Below, in pieces: positions 1 to 7,182 of a stretch of 64,000 nt of DNA (the stretch's first letter is position 1; the number at the start of each line of letters is the position of its first letter). A program made the translations under genes and the position numbers. Source of the stretch: Gammaproteobacteria bacterium (GTDB lineage Bacteria > Pseudomonadota > Gammaproteobacteria > DSM-16500). The notes under the pieces were generated by a model that worked only from the letters and a program-made list of their open reading frames with translations, was not told the origin of the DNA and did not search any database. The stretch spans positions 19,468 through 83,467 of the forward strand of contig JABDGK010000004.1 of the NCBI GenBank assembly GCA_013286085.1, given 5' to 3'.

Positions 1-333
1 TTGAGCACCGGCAGCAGCCTGCAACGCTGGTTTTTTTACTTGCGGCGGAGGTGTAATACCAGCGTTAGGCGCAAAATCACTGGCTGGCGGTGTTACCGAA
101 GGCGCCGATATTTTATAAACCAAAAAGATCAAAAAAACAAACACGGCAACGCCAATAAGAGGGCGTTTATATTGTTGAAGTAACTCTTGAGCACTGACAG
201 CTTTTGTTGGTTTTGGTGCCGCGGCTGGCTGCTCAACCACGTCAGATTCCATCTCGTAATTAGCTTGATCATCAGAAAAATGATATTCACCATCTTCGTG
301 CCCTTCGTACTTTTCATCCCTCTCATGTACCAT
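1..333 (-). CDS. icmG: IcmG/DotF, type IVB secretion inner-membrane protein (partial, 3' end outside window)
   Basis: The minus-strand reading frame from ATG at 333 stays open to base 1 (111 residues seen). An in-frame TAG lies two codons upstream, so this ATG is the only possible start; a purine-rich AGAGGC lies 8-13 bases before it. The visible protein has an acidic, Tyr/His-containing cytoplasmic N-terminus of about 50 residues, one hydrophobic segment (about residues 58-72, IGVAVFVFLIFLVY), then a Pro/Ala-rich stretch. That layout and its place directly after icmE match IcmG/DotF, a bitopic inner-membrane component of the Dot/Icm core complex. The C-terminal periplasmic domain cannot be seen. 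Identification rests on synteny and topology more than on sequence motifs. Confidence 0.8.
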   Translation of the reverse strand, partial: MVHERDEKYEGHEDGEYHFSDDQANYEMESDVVEQPAAAPKPTKAVSAQELLQQYKRPLIGVAVFVFLIFLVYKISAPSVTPPASDFAPNAGITPPPQVKKPALQAAAGAQ

Positions 334-420
334 CTTCTAGTGCCTCTATTATAAATTTCTTACCAACACACGAGTTATGTTAACACTTTTTAACTTACTT
401 CCAGCAGCCTGTAAACTAAA

Positions 421-2796
421 CTAGGTAACATCCGACATAAATAATATCCCCAGACCAACGCCTGAATTGACTTTCACTGTCGTTGGCGTATTCACATAGC
501 TTTGCAATGCCGTTCCAAAAGCAGTACCGACCTGACCCAAACCAACCGCTATTTTTTCACCCGGACTTAACTGCGGATGGGTGCTGCTAGTACCAAAAAT
601 ACCGCTGGATGACGTTGATCCAGATTGACTAATACCATTTGCATAACCCGCCACAAAAGATGACGCAAACATCGTGCCATATCGCAACATATAATGATGA
701 TCAACATTGCTAGCAATAACCGTACGTGCTGTATCCGGATCGATGGCAAAAGCAGAAACCGACTTCGTTTTTATCCAATCATCTCTATTCATCATGGTAA
801 AGTTTAAGCTAACTTTATCTTGCCCTTGAGCAAGAGCAAGCTTACCTAATAAAATAGCGCCTTTCATATCGCCGGATACAATCGTCGCCATCACTGGCGT
901 ATCGGGATAATCACTGTCAACAGCTGTTGTTAATACAGCAAACAAAATAGTGCCTGCTTTGATTAGCGCAGGCTTGTTAGACTCAACCGATTTAGCCGCT
1001 CCGCTGGTAGCATTGGCACCACTACCGGACTGTTGAGCACTCTCGCCGCCTGCGGCTTTTTTCTTACTATCATCAGACCCGCCTTTATACTCCATTCTAG
1101 GTGGCTGCCAAGAAGCAACCAGCGTCTGCGCCTGCGCCGACATGGCATTCATTAATTCTTGAATGCGCTGTTGACGTGCTTTTGCAGCTTCAGCATCTGC
1201 TGCTGCAACTTGCTCTGCAAACTGCGATTCCTCGGCTGCTGTATTTGACGCTGCGCCAGCAGGTCTTGCTGCGTTTTCTGCGGCAATACGTTGTTGCAAG
1301 ATCGCAAAATTTTCTGCGCCAGGAAGTTTACTATTAAATTCGGGCAACACACCTGGCGGCGGTGCAACAGGCGGTTGGTTGGCGACGGCTTGATACTGTT
1401 GCAGAAGATCAGCGGCGGTTGCTGGTGAAAAGATTTTTTTCTCAACACCATGAGATAATTCTTCTTTATAAGTTGGTACAGGCGCACCTTTTGCCTGCAG
1501 CCCAATTAAGCTCTTTGCTTGGCTGCGCAAACTGCTCAGCTTATCGTAACTTTCTTTCAGACGCCTTGCGGCATCAGGCGAAAGCTTCCCTGCCTTCACT
1601 AAGGCATCCAATGCCTTAGCATACTCTTCTGGCGATACATTTTGCTTTTGCAAGTCCAATAGTTGCTGCGCGCTTTCACTAGACAGCTGGCCAGAATTGA
1701 CCAAATCATTTATCTCAGCAGCACTCTTGGCTTGTTCACTAGCCACTAAAGCATTTAATGTGCCCGCAGGACCCACCGTTGCCGCTGCTTCATTACTTGC
1801 ATTTACACCTGTTCGTTGCAGACGATACTGCTCTAATAGCTTAGCCGCGGTAGCAGGCGTCATCTTACCTTCAGCAACCAGCCGATTCAACTCTGCTTCA
1901 TAATCACTAACGGGCACATTTCTTTTTTGCAAAGCAAGCAAACTGTCTGCTACGTCAGGCGCAATTTGGCCCGTTTTGGCCATTTTTTTCAAAAGAGAGC
2001 CACTTTCTTCTACTGCTGCTTGTACTTGTTGCTGTTTATACTGCGCTAAAAGCTGAGCGGCAGCTGCTGGAGAAAGCTTGCCTTCTTTAACTAATCGATT
2101 TAACTCAGCCTCGTACTCTTCCGGTGATACATGCTGTTTTTGCAGTGCTAACAAATCATTCGCAACCGCTAACGATAACTGCCCTGACTTTATCATCGCA
2201 TCCATCGCTTGTGCACTTTGTGCAACAACAGCATTTGAATGTTGTTTCTTGTAATTTTCAAGCAATTTTCTTGCTTGTTCGGGTGTTAACTTGCCGGCTT
2301 TCACCATGTCATCCAGTGCAGCAGCATAGTCGCTCACAGATACATTTTGTTTGGCTAATGCCAACAATTGATTCGCATCAGCGGCTGACAACTTACCATC
2401 CCGTACCAAACCATTAATATCATCTGCTACATTAATCGCTTCATCGCCTGGACACGAAACCGTGCAATTACCCGTGGCTGGTGCAGAGGGTGGCGCCTGT
2501 GTTGGGACATTGACCATCGTAGGAATAGCACTCGTTCCGCTGAGTTGCGCCTGTTGCGCCTGTTGCTGATTTGATTCCATCAATGCACGTTGATATTCTG
2601 GCGTTAATTGTCCGCCGGGAATCGATTGCAAAGAAGGTGCGCCCGCCAGTTTGGCTTGACCCGCTCCCTTAGGACCGCCACCTAGCATTTTTGAACCAAG
2701 AACAACGATCCCAACAACAACAGCTATTGCTACCACAATAATTAGAATGCGTGATTTAGCGTCTGTGCTAGAAAAAATATCAGCAATTTTTGCCAT
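421..2796 (-). CDS. icmE: IcmE/DotG, VirB10/TrbI-like core channel protein with tandem helical repeats
   Basis: 791 residues. DotG forms the central inner-to-outer membrane channel of the Dot/Icm core complex with DotC, DotD, DotF and DotH. Here a short cytoplasmic N-terminus precedes one membrane segment (about 16-35), a Gln/Pro-rich linker, and a repeat region of about residues 125-470. The repeat unit is about 60 residues, with two half-units of the type LVKAGKLTPEQARKLL joined by LLALQKQNVS..EY. Copies lie near 125-184, 194-254, 265-325 and 358-418, with a degenerate one at 424-470. The C-terminal domain (about 605-790) is the conserved VirB10/TrbI-like part. The start overlaps the icmK stop as TAATG, implying translational coupling. 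The middle region differs from the pentapeptide-type repeats known in Legionella DotG. The family call is firm; the repeat is this gene's variable part. Confidence 0.93.
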   Translation of the reverse strand: MAKIADIFSSTDAKSRILIIVVAIAVVVGIVVLGSKMLGGGPKGAGQAKLAGAPSLQSIPGGQLTPEYQRALMESNQQQAQQAQLSGTSAIPTMVNVPTQAPPSAPATGNCTVSCPGDEAINVADDINGLVRDGKLSAADANQLLALAKQNVSVSDYAAALDDMVKAGKLTPEQARKLLENYKKQHSNAVVAQSAQAMDAMIKSGQLSLAVANDLLALQKQHVSPEEYEAELNRLVKEGKLSPAAAAQLLAQYKQQQVQAAVEESGSLLKKMAKTGQIAPDVADSLLALQKRNVPVSDYEAELNRLVAEGKMTPATAAKLLEQYRLQRTGVNASNEAAATVGPAGTLNALVASEQAKSAAEINDLVNSGQLSSESAQQLLDLQKQNVSPEEYAKALDALVKAGKLSPDAARRLKESYDKLSSLRSQAKSLIGLQAKGAPVPTYKEELSHGVEKKIFSPATAADLLQQYQAVANQPPVAPPPGVLPEFNSKLPGAENFAILQQRIAAENAARPAGAASNTAAEESQFAEQVAAADAEAAKARQQRIQELMNAMSAQAQTLVASWQPPRMEYKGGSDDSKKKAAGGESAQQSGSGANATSGAAKSVESNKPALIKAGTILFAVLTTAVDSDYPDTPVMATIVSGDMKGAILLGKLALAQGQDKVSLNFTMMNRDDWIKTKSVSAFAIDPDTARTVIASNVDHHYMLRYGTMFASSFVAGYANGISQSGSTSSSGIFGTSSTHPQLSPGEKIAVGLGQVGTAFGTALQSYVNTPTTVKVNSGVGLGILFMSDVT

Positions 2797-3902
2797 TAGA
2801 ATCCCTCAATTTTAAGTTCGACAGGTTCACCATATTGAGAAATTAAAACCGCAGAACTTTTTTGCACTTCGTATGCATTCATTCCATCAGGACTAACCAT
2901 TTTTCCAACCCAGCCGGGAGAAAGCAAGGCAAAACGCGTACGTAAATACATCTTGTCACCAAGCAACCAAGCCTGACAATCGCCACCCTTCACCACCAAG
3001 GCTTTACTGGCAGGCGGGGCAATACCATCCAGTACTGACAACAATAATTGATTTGCACTGGCAGGCAAACCATTGCCTGCTGCTATATCTTTTGCATTCG
3101 GACCAATCCCGGAAACATGAATATCTGTACGGTAATCAACAACACGCTGCCCTGATACGAGTTCGAGTGTTAAAGGCGTCATGAGACCCGCAAGACGCAA
3201 CACAATATTGGCATTACCGTAGGCATTGGCTGCTTGAATTAACAAGACATTACTTTTGCCATCCCATTGAATATTGGCAATCTTAGGGTCACCAATATCA
3301 TATGCAGCAATTGGCCATGGCGCCCCGGTAGAATCCACAAACACCAATGAAGAAACATATCCTTTCGCTAAACGAATAGCCGGTGGCGTTGTGCCAGGTG
3401 CAAGATTCATCACAATAGTGGTTGAAACAGGCTTGGGCGGCACAGTTGCTGGTATAGATGCAGCACGTTGTGACATATCAATTAGCTGGCGAAGTCTAAC
3501 AACTTGCTGTGGTGTTAGTGGCATATTTTGTTTCATGAGTGCATTAAAAGCCGCACTTGCTTCCGGATTAGGCGCTTCTTCCGGTGGCACGGTATTTAGC
3601 ATTGCAGCCTGTGAATCTCGATAACTCAGCGGCGCTGATTGAACAGCGGGTACATCAGCACTCACTTCGGATTGACTGACTTCCGTCGATTTTGCTGTAG
3701 AAGCAGGCATTGATTGAGTGAGTGGCGCTGGAGGAGCAGCAGAAACAACAGCAGGTACCGGAGGCGATTCTGCATTTGTTAGCGGCACAGAATTAGGCAC
3801 ATTATCCTGATCTTGTGCAAAAGACTGCGACATTCCACTTAACAACAAAAGTGAAATAATGCAGATAATATTTTTTTTAATACTTAACTTATCCATTTGC
3901 AT
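2796..3902 (-). CDS. icmK: IcmK/DotH, outer-membrane-associated core complex protein
   Basis: 368 residues from ATG 3902. An in-frame start at 3944 would add 14 residues and lengthen the overlap with icmL3, and would put a charged stretch before the signal peptide, so I prefer 3902 (ATG 3896 is also possible). The N-terminus is a Sec signal peptide (KKNIICIISLLLLSGMSQSFA, likely cut before QDQD). A Pro/Ala/Ser-rich linker of about 100 residues follows, with a motif like LTPQQVVRLRQLIDMSQRA, then a beta-rich C-terminal domain (from about 165). DotH joins DotC and DotD in the outer-membrane part of the Dot/Icm core complex. The gene overlaps icmL3 upstream and ends in TAATG with icmE. Length and order match the Legionella locus. 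Confidence 0.93.
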   Translation of the reverse strand: MQMDKLSIKKNIICIISLLLLSGMSQSFAQDQDNVPNSVPLTNAESPPVPAVVSAAPPAPLTQSMPASTAKSTEVSQSEVSADVPAVQSAPLSYRDSQAAMLNTVPPEEAPNPEASAAFNALMKQNMPLTPQQVVRLRQLIDMSQRAASIPATVPPKPVSTTIVMNLAPGTTPPAIRLAKGYVSSLVFVDSTGAPWPIAAYDIGDPKIANIQWDGKSNVLLIQAANAYGNANIVLRLAGLMTPLTLELVSGQRVVDYRTDIHVSGIGPNAKDIAAGNGLPASANQLLLSVLDGIAPPASKALVVKGGDCQAWLLGDKMYLRTRFALLSPGWVGKMVSPDGMNAYEVQKSSAVLISQYGEPVELKIEGF

Positions 3903-4551
3903 GAGTAGGTACCTGACTAGCCCCGCCTTCCTTTGGCAATTCATGTATGTTATCGATAGCGATACCCGTTAAATTATTTGTCGTAGGTACTCTTACCACT
4001 AACGCCTCGATAACTATCGACGCATCATAACGCTTTTCTAATCCGTTGTAATTAATCTTCATTGGGCTTCGAATCCACCAACCGTATCTACCTTGGATTA
4101 ATCCTTGATTTGGAATGGTAGGTGTTCCATTTGCACCCGCATTGATAAACAGTTTGTTCGCTTCTATTGTTTTAGCATTTGCATATTTGTCCAGCAAAAC
4201 ACCCAAGGCGGTCCATCCTGCTGGTGTAAAGTATTGTTGTAAATTTTTTAGTTGTGTTTGATAGTCAACAAAATCAAACGTAAATGATGCCGGCAACACT
4301 TCGCTAACCCACTGGATCAAATCAGCCTGTTTTACGTAAGATTCTGTCACAGGCACAGGAGGAAAAGCTCTTAAATCACTATCCGTATAAAAAGTAACTG
4401 GAGGAGGTTTATGTGTATACAAATAAATAGACGTTGCGATTAGCATAACAGCTGCCAACATCAGTATTATTAATGCAGAAAAGATTTTGTAAAAACCATC
4501 TCGATAAAAATCATTCCGTAGGCGGATTATTTCCAGCTCTTCCTCAGCCAT
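3889..4551 (-). CDS. icmL: IcmL/DotI paralog 3
   Basis: 220 residues from ATG 4551, preceded by GAGGGG; a GTG two codons earlier is less likely. A charged cytoplasmic head ends in the IcmL hallmark RLRNDFYRDGFYK. One membrane segment follows (about 22-44), then a periplasmic domain with the family phrase FDFVDYQTQLKNLQQYFTPAGW and, near the end, VVRVPTTNNLTGIAI. DotI forms an inner-membrane complex with DotJ/IcmM in the secretion machine. This copy is the closest of the three to icmK, the usual place of icmL, and overlaps it. It is separated from icmL2 by about 265 bases with a GC-rich palindromic element, so its expression may differ from the upstream copies. Which copy is the true DotI orthologue cannot be settled by eye. 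Confidence 0.9.
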   Translation of the reverse strand: MAEEELEIIRLRNDFYRDGFYKIFSALIILMLAAVMLIATSIYLYTHKPPPVTFYTDSDLRAFPPVPVTESYVKQADLIQWVSEVLPASFTFDFVDYQTQLKNLQQYFTPAGWTALGVLLDKYANAKTIEANKLFINAGANGTPTIPNQGLIQGRYGWWIRSPMKINYNGLEKRYDASIVIEALVVRVPTTNNLTGIAIDNIHELPKEGGASQVPTHANG

Positions 4552-4680
4552 TTCCACCCCTCACTTACCGTACAGAACAAATTCCAATAGATTCAAAACA
4601 ATAACCTCAAACTATATAACAGACTGAAAAAATTGTATATACCCATTGCACCTCAAGCTAGAGCCTACGCATGAAAGATT

Positions 4681-4776
4681 GGTAGCTTTTCGTGAACGTG
4701 CCCGCGCGCGTGCCCGTCTTTCTTCTACTAACAACTTAAATTTGATTTAAAAAACGGGCACGGGCACGTTTACGAT
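4681..4776. repeat. GC-rich palindromic element, copy 1 (inside icmL operon)
   Basis: Two GC-rich arms built from CGTGCCCG units (4691-4718 and 4754-4769) flank an AT-rich centre (TCTTTCTTCTACTAACAAC..., ending in a run of A). The arms are inverted repeats of each other. A second copy lies at 32513-32608 with nearly the same centre. The element sits in the longest gap within the icm block and could fold into a stable stem in mRNA. No coding potential was seen. Confidence 0.75.
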
Positions 4777-4816
4777 TAAAGCACACTTGTCAGCACTCAT
4801 GCGCAGGCCCTACACC

Positions 4817-5488
4817 TCAAGCTTGCGCCAATTCACCCACCAACTGCACAATACCCAACCCTTTGTAGCTCGATAATAAATTCTGTCGCTGCACAACAAC
4901 CGTAATAATTAATGGATTAAGTATTTTCGATTTATCGTCATAGGCGGGTGGCATCAAATAAGTCACCAACATTTGCATCTTATATTTCCAAGCATAGGCG
5001 TGAGCACCACCTAATGGGCCTTCTGCAATCAATTCGGGCGTTGGCAACACTTTCGCAATAACAACTTGCTTACGATTTGTTAATGCTAATAAGTTATTAG
5101 ATGCTTGCAGCCCCTTCATATAGGAGCGCCAACCATAATCTGTAAAATATTTTTGTGAATTTTGTAATTGCGCACGATAATTTCGAAAATCGTATGAATA
5201 AGCCGCCTGCACTGCTTCAACTACCCATGCCATGACTTCATTATTTGTCATATTGGGTTGTTGCACCGGAATATCCAATAAAAATCGGCCAGCATCATCT
5301 GTCGCAAAATAGAGTGGCTTTGGCGGGTGCTTCGTCAAGTAAACCAACACGCCTGATAACAGGCCAATCAGTATAAAACACAATAAAAAAATACCGACCG
5401 CTAGGTAATATTTTTTTCGATAGAAATCATTGCGAAGCAAAATTAACGTCAGCCCATCCTGCTGTGTTGTTTTACCGCTCTCACTCAT
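4817..5488 (-). CDS. icmL: IcmL/DotI paralog 2
   Basis: 223 residues. The architecture is that of the flanking copies: a short cytoplasmic head with LILLRNDFYRKKYYL, one membrane helix (about 28-50), and a periplasmic domain with YDFRNYRAQLQNSQKYFTDYGW, the IcmL signature. The C-terminus diverges from the other two copies: it ends in LLSSYKGLGIVQLVGELAQA and replaces the VRVPTT..GI motif with VVVQRQNLLSSYKGLGI. The start lies 3 bases after the stop of icmL1, so the two are translated together. IcmL/DotI is an inner-membrane component of the Dot/Icm system. Several copies are known in Coxiella and relatives; functional specialisation of the copies is inference. Confidence 0.88.
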   Translation of the reverse strand: MSESGKTTQQDGLTLILLRNDFYRKKYYLAVGIFLLCFILIGLLSGVLVYLTKHPPKPLYFATDDAGRFLLDIPVQQPNMTNNEVMAWVVEAVQAAYSYDFRNYRAQLQNSQKYFTDYGWRSYMKGLQASNNLLALTNRKQVVIAKVLPTPELIAEGPLGGAHAYAWKYKMQMLVTYLMPPAYDDKSKILNPLIITVVVQRQNLLSSYKGLGIVQLVGELAQA

Positions 5489-5491
5489 ACC

Positions 5492-6103
5492 CTATTCTCT
5501 CATTACAAATGTTTCGATACCGATTCCGGCAGGATTCGTCGTTGTTGGCACCCTCACCATCGTCAAGATAACATAATAATCGGATGTTCTTGATTCTTCC
5601 GCACCTTGGTACGTTACCAAAAAAGGAATTTGCATATGCCAAGAATAGGGATAACCAGGCCGCAACCCTTGATTCACAATGACAGGTGGATTTGTCACAA
5701 CGCCATATACAAACACTTGCCCCTTCACAATCCTCGTAATCACGCCACTAATTGCATCTTGATAAGCTTGCCAACCACCCGGCGTAAAATAGGGCCTTGC
5801 TGATTCGATTTGCTTGGCATAATCCACAAAATTAAATGTATAAGCAGCAACAGCGGCTTTACTGGCCCAACGTACCAACGTTGCTGGCATCAAATTGGGT
5901 TCATCATAAGAGTTGAGCACCATCCCACGCCCATCTGGCATGGCAGCACTAAATTGTGGTAATGGCCTATGCATGAATTGATAGAACACCAATCCGGTCA
6001 AGCCAAAAACGATTAAGATCGCGATAACAAATAAATAAATTATCCACTGATAATACTGGTGATAAAATATGTTTTTTTGATCATCTAGCTGTACCGAAGA
6101 CAT
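5492..6103 (-). CDS. icmL: IcmL/DotI paralog 1
   Basis: 203 residues from ATG 6103, chosen because GGGGGTCAGG lies just upstream; a TTG four codons earlier is the only longer option. The head carries LDDQKNIFYHQYYQWIIYL, then one membrane helix (about 21-44) and a periplasmic domain with FNFVDYAKQIESARPYFTPGGW and VRVPTTTNPAGIGIETF near the C-terminus, as in paralog 3. The usual RNDFYR motif is changed to KNIFYHQ, so this copy differs at the cytosolic face. It follows icmM by 18 bases and is coupled to icmL2. Role: inner-membrane Dot/Icm component, inferred from family membership. Confidence 0.88.
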   Translation of the reverse strand: MSSVQLDDQKNIFYHQYYQWIIYLFVIAILIVFGLTGLVFYQFMHRPLPQFSAAMPDGRGMVLNSYDEPNLMPATLVRWASKAAVAAYTFNFVDYAKQIESARPYFTPGGWQAYQDAISGVITRIVKGQVFVYGVVTNPPVIVNQGLRPGYPYSWHMQIPFLVTYQGAEESRTSDYYVILTMVRVPTTTNPAGIGIETFVMRE

Positions 6104-6121
6104 CCTGACCCCCAAATAAAA

Positions 6122-6346
6122 CTACCCACCTGATAAAGCTATTTTTCCGCTATCCAATGGATATATCTCACCACCTGTTGTTGTCACGTAGTAATGCACA
6201 TGCGGCTGGGACAAAATAATATAGGTAATGCACCCTAACAAACCCAAAATAATAAACACTTCCACCAGTATCAAGAGTACAAATTTACGAAAACCATTTC
6301 GAAAGCAATCGCTTTGAAATATGGGCGCTTCAAACCGATAACTCAT
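6122..6346 (-). CDS. icmM: IcmM/DotJ, short DotI-like membrane protein
   Basis: 74 residues from ATG 6346 (a GTG immediately upstream is the alternative), preceded by a run of G that can serve as ribosome binding site. The sequence resembles the N-terminal quarter of IcmL: FQSDCFRNGFRKFVLL, then one membrane segment (about 20-45) and a short periplasmic tail of about 28 residues containing HYYVTT, comparable to VTFYTDSD and LYFATDDA of the IcmL copies. It lacks the IcmL periplasmic domain. DotJ in Legionella is just such a shortened DotI relative and joins it in one complex, and icmM lies between icmN and icmL there as it does here. It is therefore read as a genuine icmM rather than a decayed fourth icmL, though the latter is not excluded. 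Confidence 0.75.
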   Translation of the reverse strand: MSYRFEAPIFQSDCFRNGFRKFVLLILVEVFIILGLLGCITYIILSQPHVHYYVTTTGGEIYPLDSGKIALSGG

Positions 6347-6363
6347 CACTCACCCCCCCATCC

Positions 6364-7137
6364 TTAGACCGGCTGTCTTTCTAATGTAATTTCAATTCGG
6401 TAATTTGCTCCTTCTGCCCATTGCATATTATTTCTTTCAACTAAATTACAACCGCCATATCCATAACCAGTCAGTACGCGCGTATGAACGCGAGCCCAGA
6501 GATACTTCACAATGGCATTCGCTTGTTGTTGCGAAATAACTGTATTCACTTGCTTATCGCCAACATCATTCGTATAGGCACCAATTCGAACAGACATCGT
6601 CGTATAACTATTAATTAATTTTGCAACAAGATCTAATGTTGAATAATATTGCATACGAATATCAGGCGTCATCCCAGTAAAAACTTGGGCTGATGGTAAA
6701 ACTAACATCACTTGATCACCTAATACCATGATTTTGACACTGCGATTCTCGAGCTGATCTCGTATATTGGTATGATAATCAATATAAGCGCCGAGCATGC
6801 CGCCGATAAAAGCGCCGCCGGCAGCACCCGGTATCATTCCCACAGAACCTGATGTGACACCCCCAGCCACAGCACCTGCGGTACCACCAATAATGGCGCC
6901 TTTCGTTGTTTGTGTTGCATTCTGAAAAGCATCTTCAGGATTATGATCGCCCGCATGCGTCACTAGCTCATTCGAATTTTCATAAGCAGAATCGACTTGT
7001 CCTGCTGCGCTACGCGAAACAGAAGAGGAGGCGCATCCAAGCATGGAAGAACACACTATGCCCAAAGAAATAAACAGGAAGAATCTCAAGCTTGAGTGGA
7101 ATCTTCTAAGTGATCGTGATGATATTTTTACATCCAT
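6364..7137 (-). CDS. icmN: IcmN/DotK-like outer-membrane lipoprotein with OmpA-type domain
   Basis: 257 residues. A basic N-terminus and hydrophobic stretch end in a lipobox (SSMLGC), so this is a lipoprotein. A glycine-zipper segment follows (about 82-115, TKGAIIGGTAGAVAGG... GGAFIGGMLGAYID), then an OmpA-like peptidoglycan-binding domain in the C-terminal half (LDLVAKLINSYTTMSVRIGAYTN, then RVHTRVLTGYGYGG). DotK/IcmN in Legionella is a lipoprotein with an OmpA domain and is about 70 residues shorter; the glycine zipper is the extra part here. It lies between icmO and icmM in the expected order. It probably tethers the secretion machine to peptidoglycan (inference from the domain). Confidence 0.82.
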   Translation of the reverse strand: MDVKISSRSLRRFHSSLRFFLFISLGIVCSSMLGCASSSVSRSAAGQVDSAYENSNELVTHAGDHNPEDAFQNATQTTKGAIIGGTAGAVAGGVTSGSVGMIPGAAGGAFIGGMLGAYIDYHTNIRDQLENRSVKIMVLGDQVMLVLPSAQVFTGMTPDIRMQYYSTLDLVAKLINSYTTMSVRIGAYTNDVGDKQVNTVISQQQANAIVKYLWARVHTRVLTGYGYGGCNLVERNNMQWAEGANYRIEITLERQPV

Positions 7138-7182
7138 TGTCTAAACATATCCCTTAATTATTTGCACACCCTACACGGAATC

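Noticed and set aside
129..326. 65-residue minus-strand reading frame at the left edge
   Set aside because: It is out of frame with the icmG gene on the same strand (1-333), which has a better start, a membrane segment and the right position.
3903..3944. Longer icmK start adding 14 residues
   Set aside because: It would put charged residues before the signal peptide and deepen the overlap with icmL3.
4732..4752. Third TTAA pair at 11-bp period, in the element between icmL2 and icmL3
   Set aside because: It lies in the AT-rich centre of a repeat; the second half matches the PmrA consensus poorly and the other copy of the repeat lacks it.
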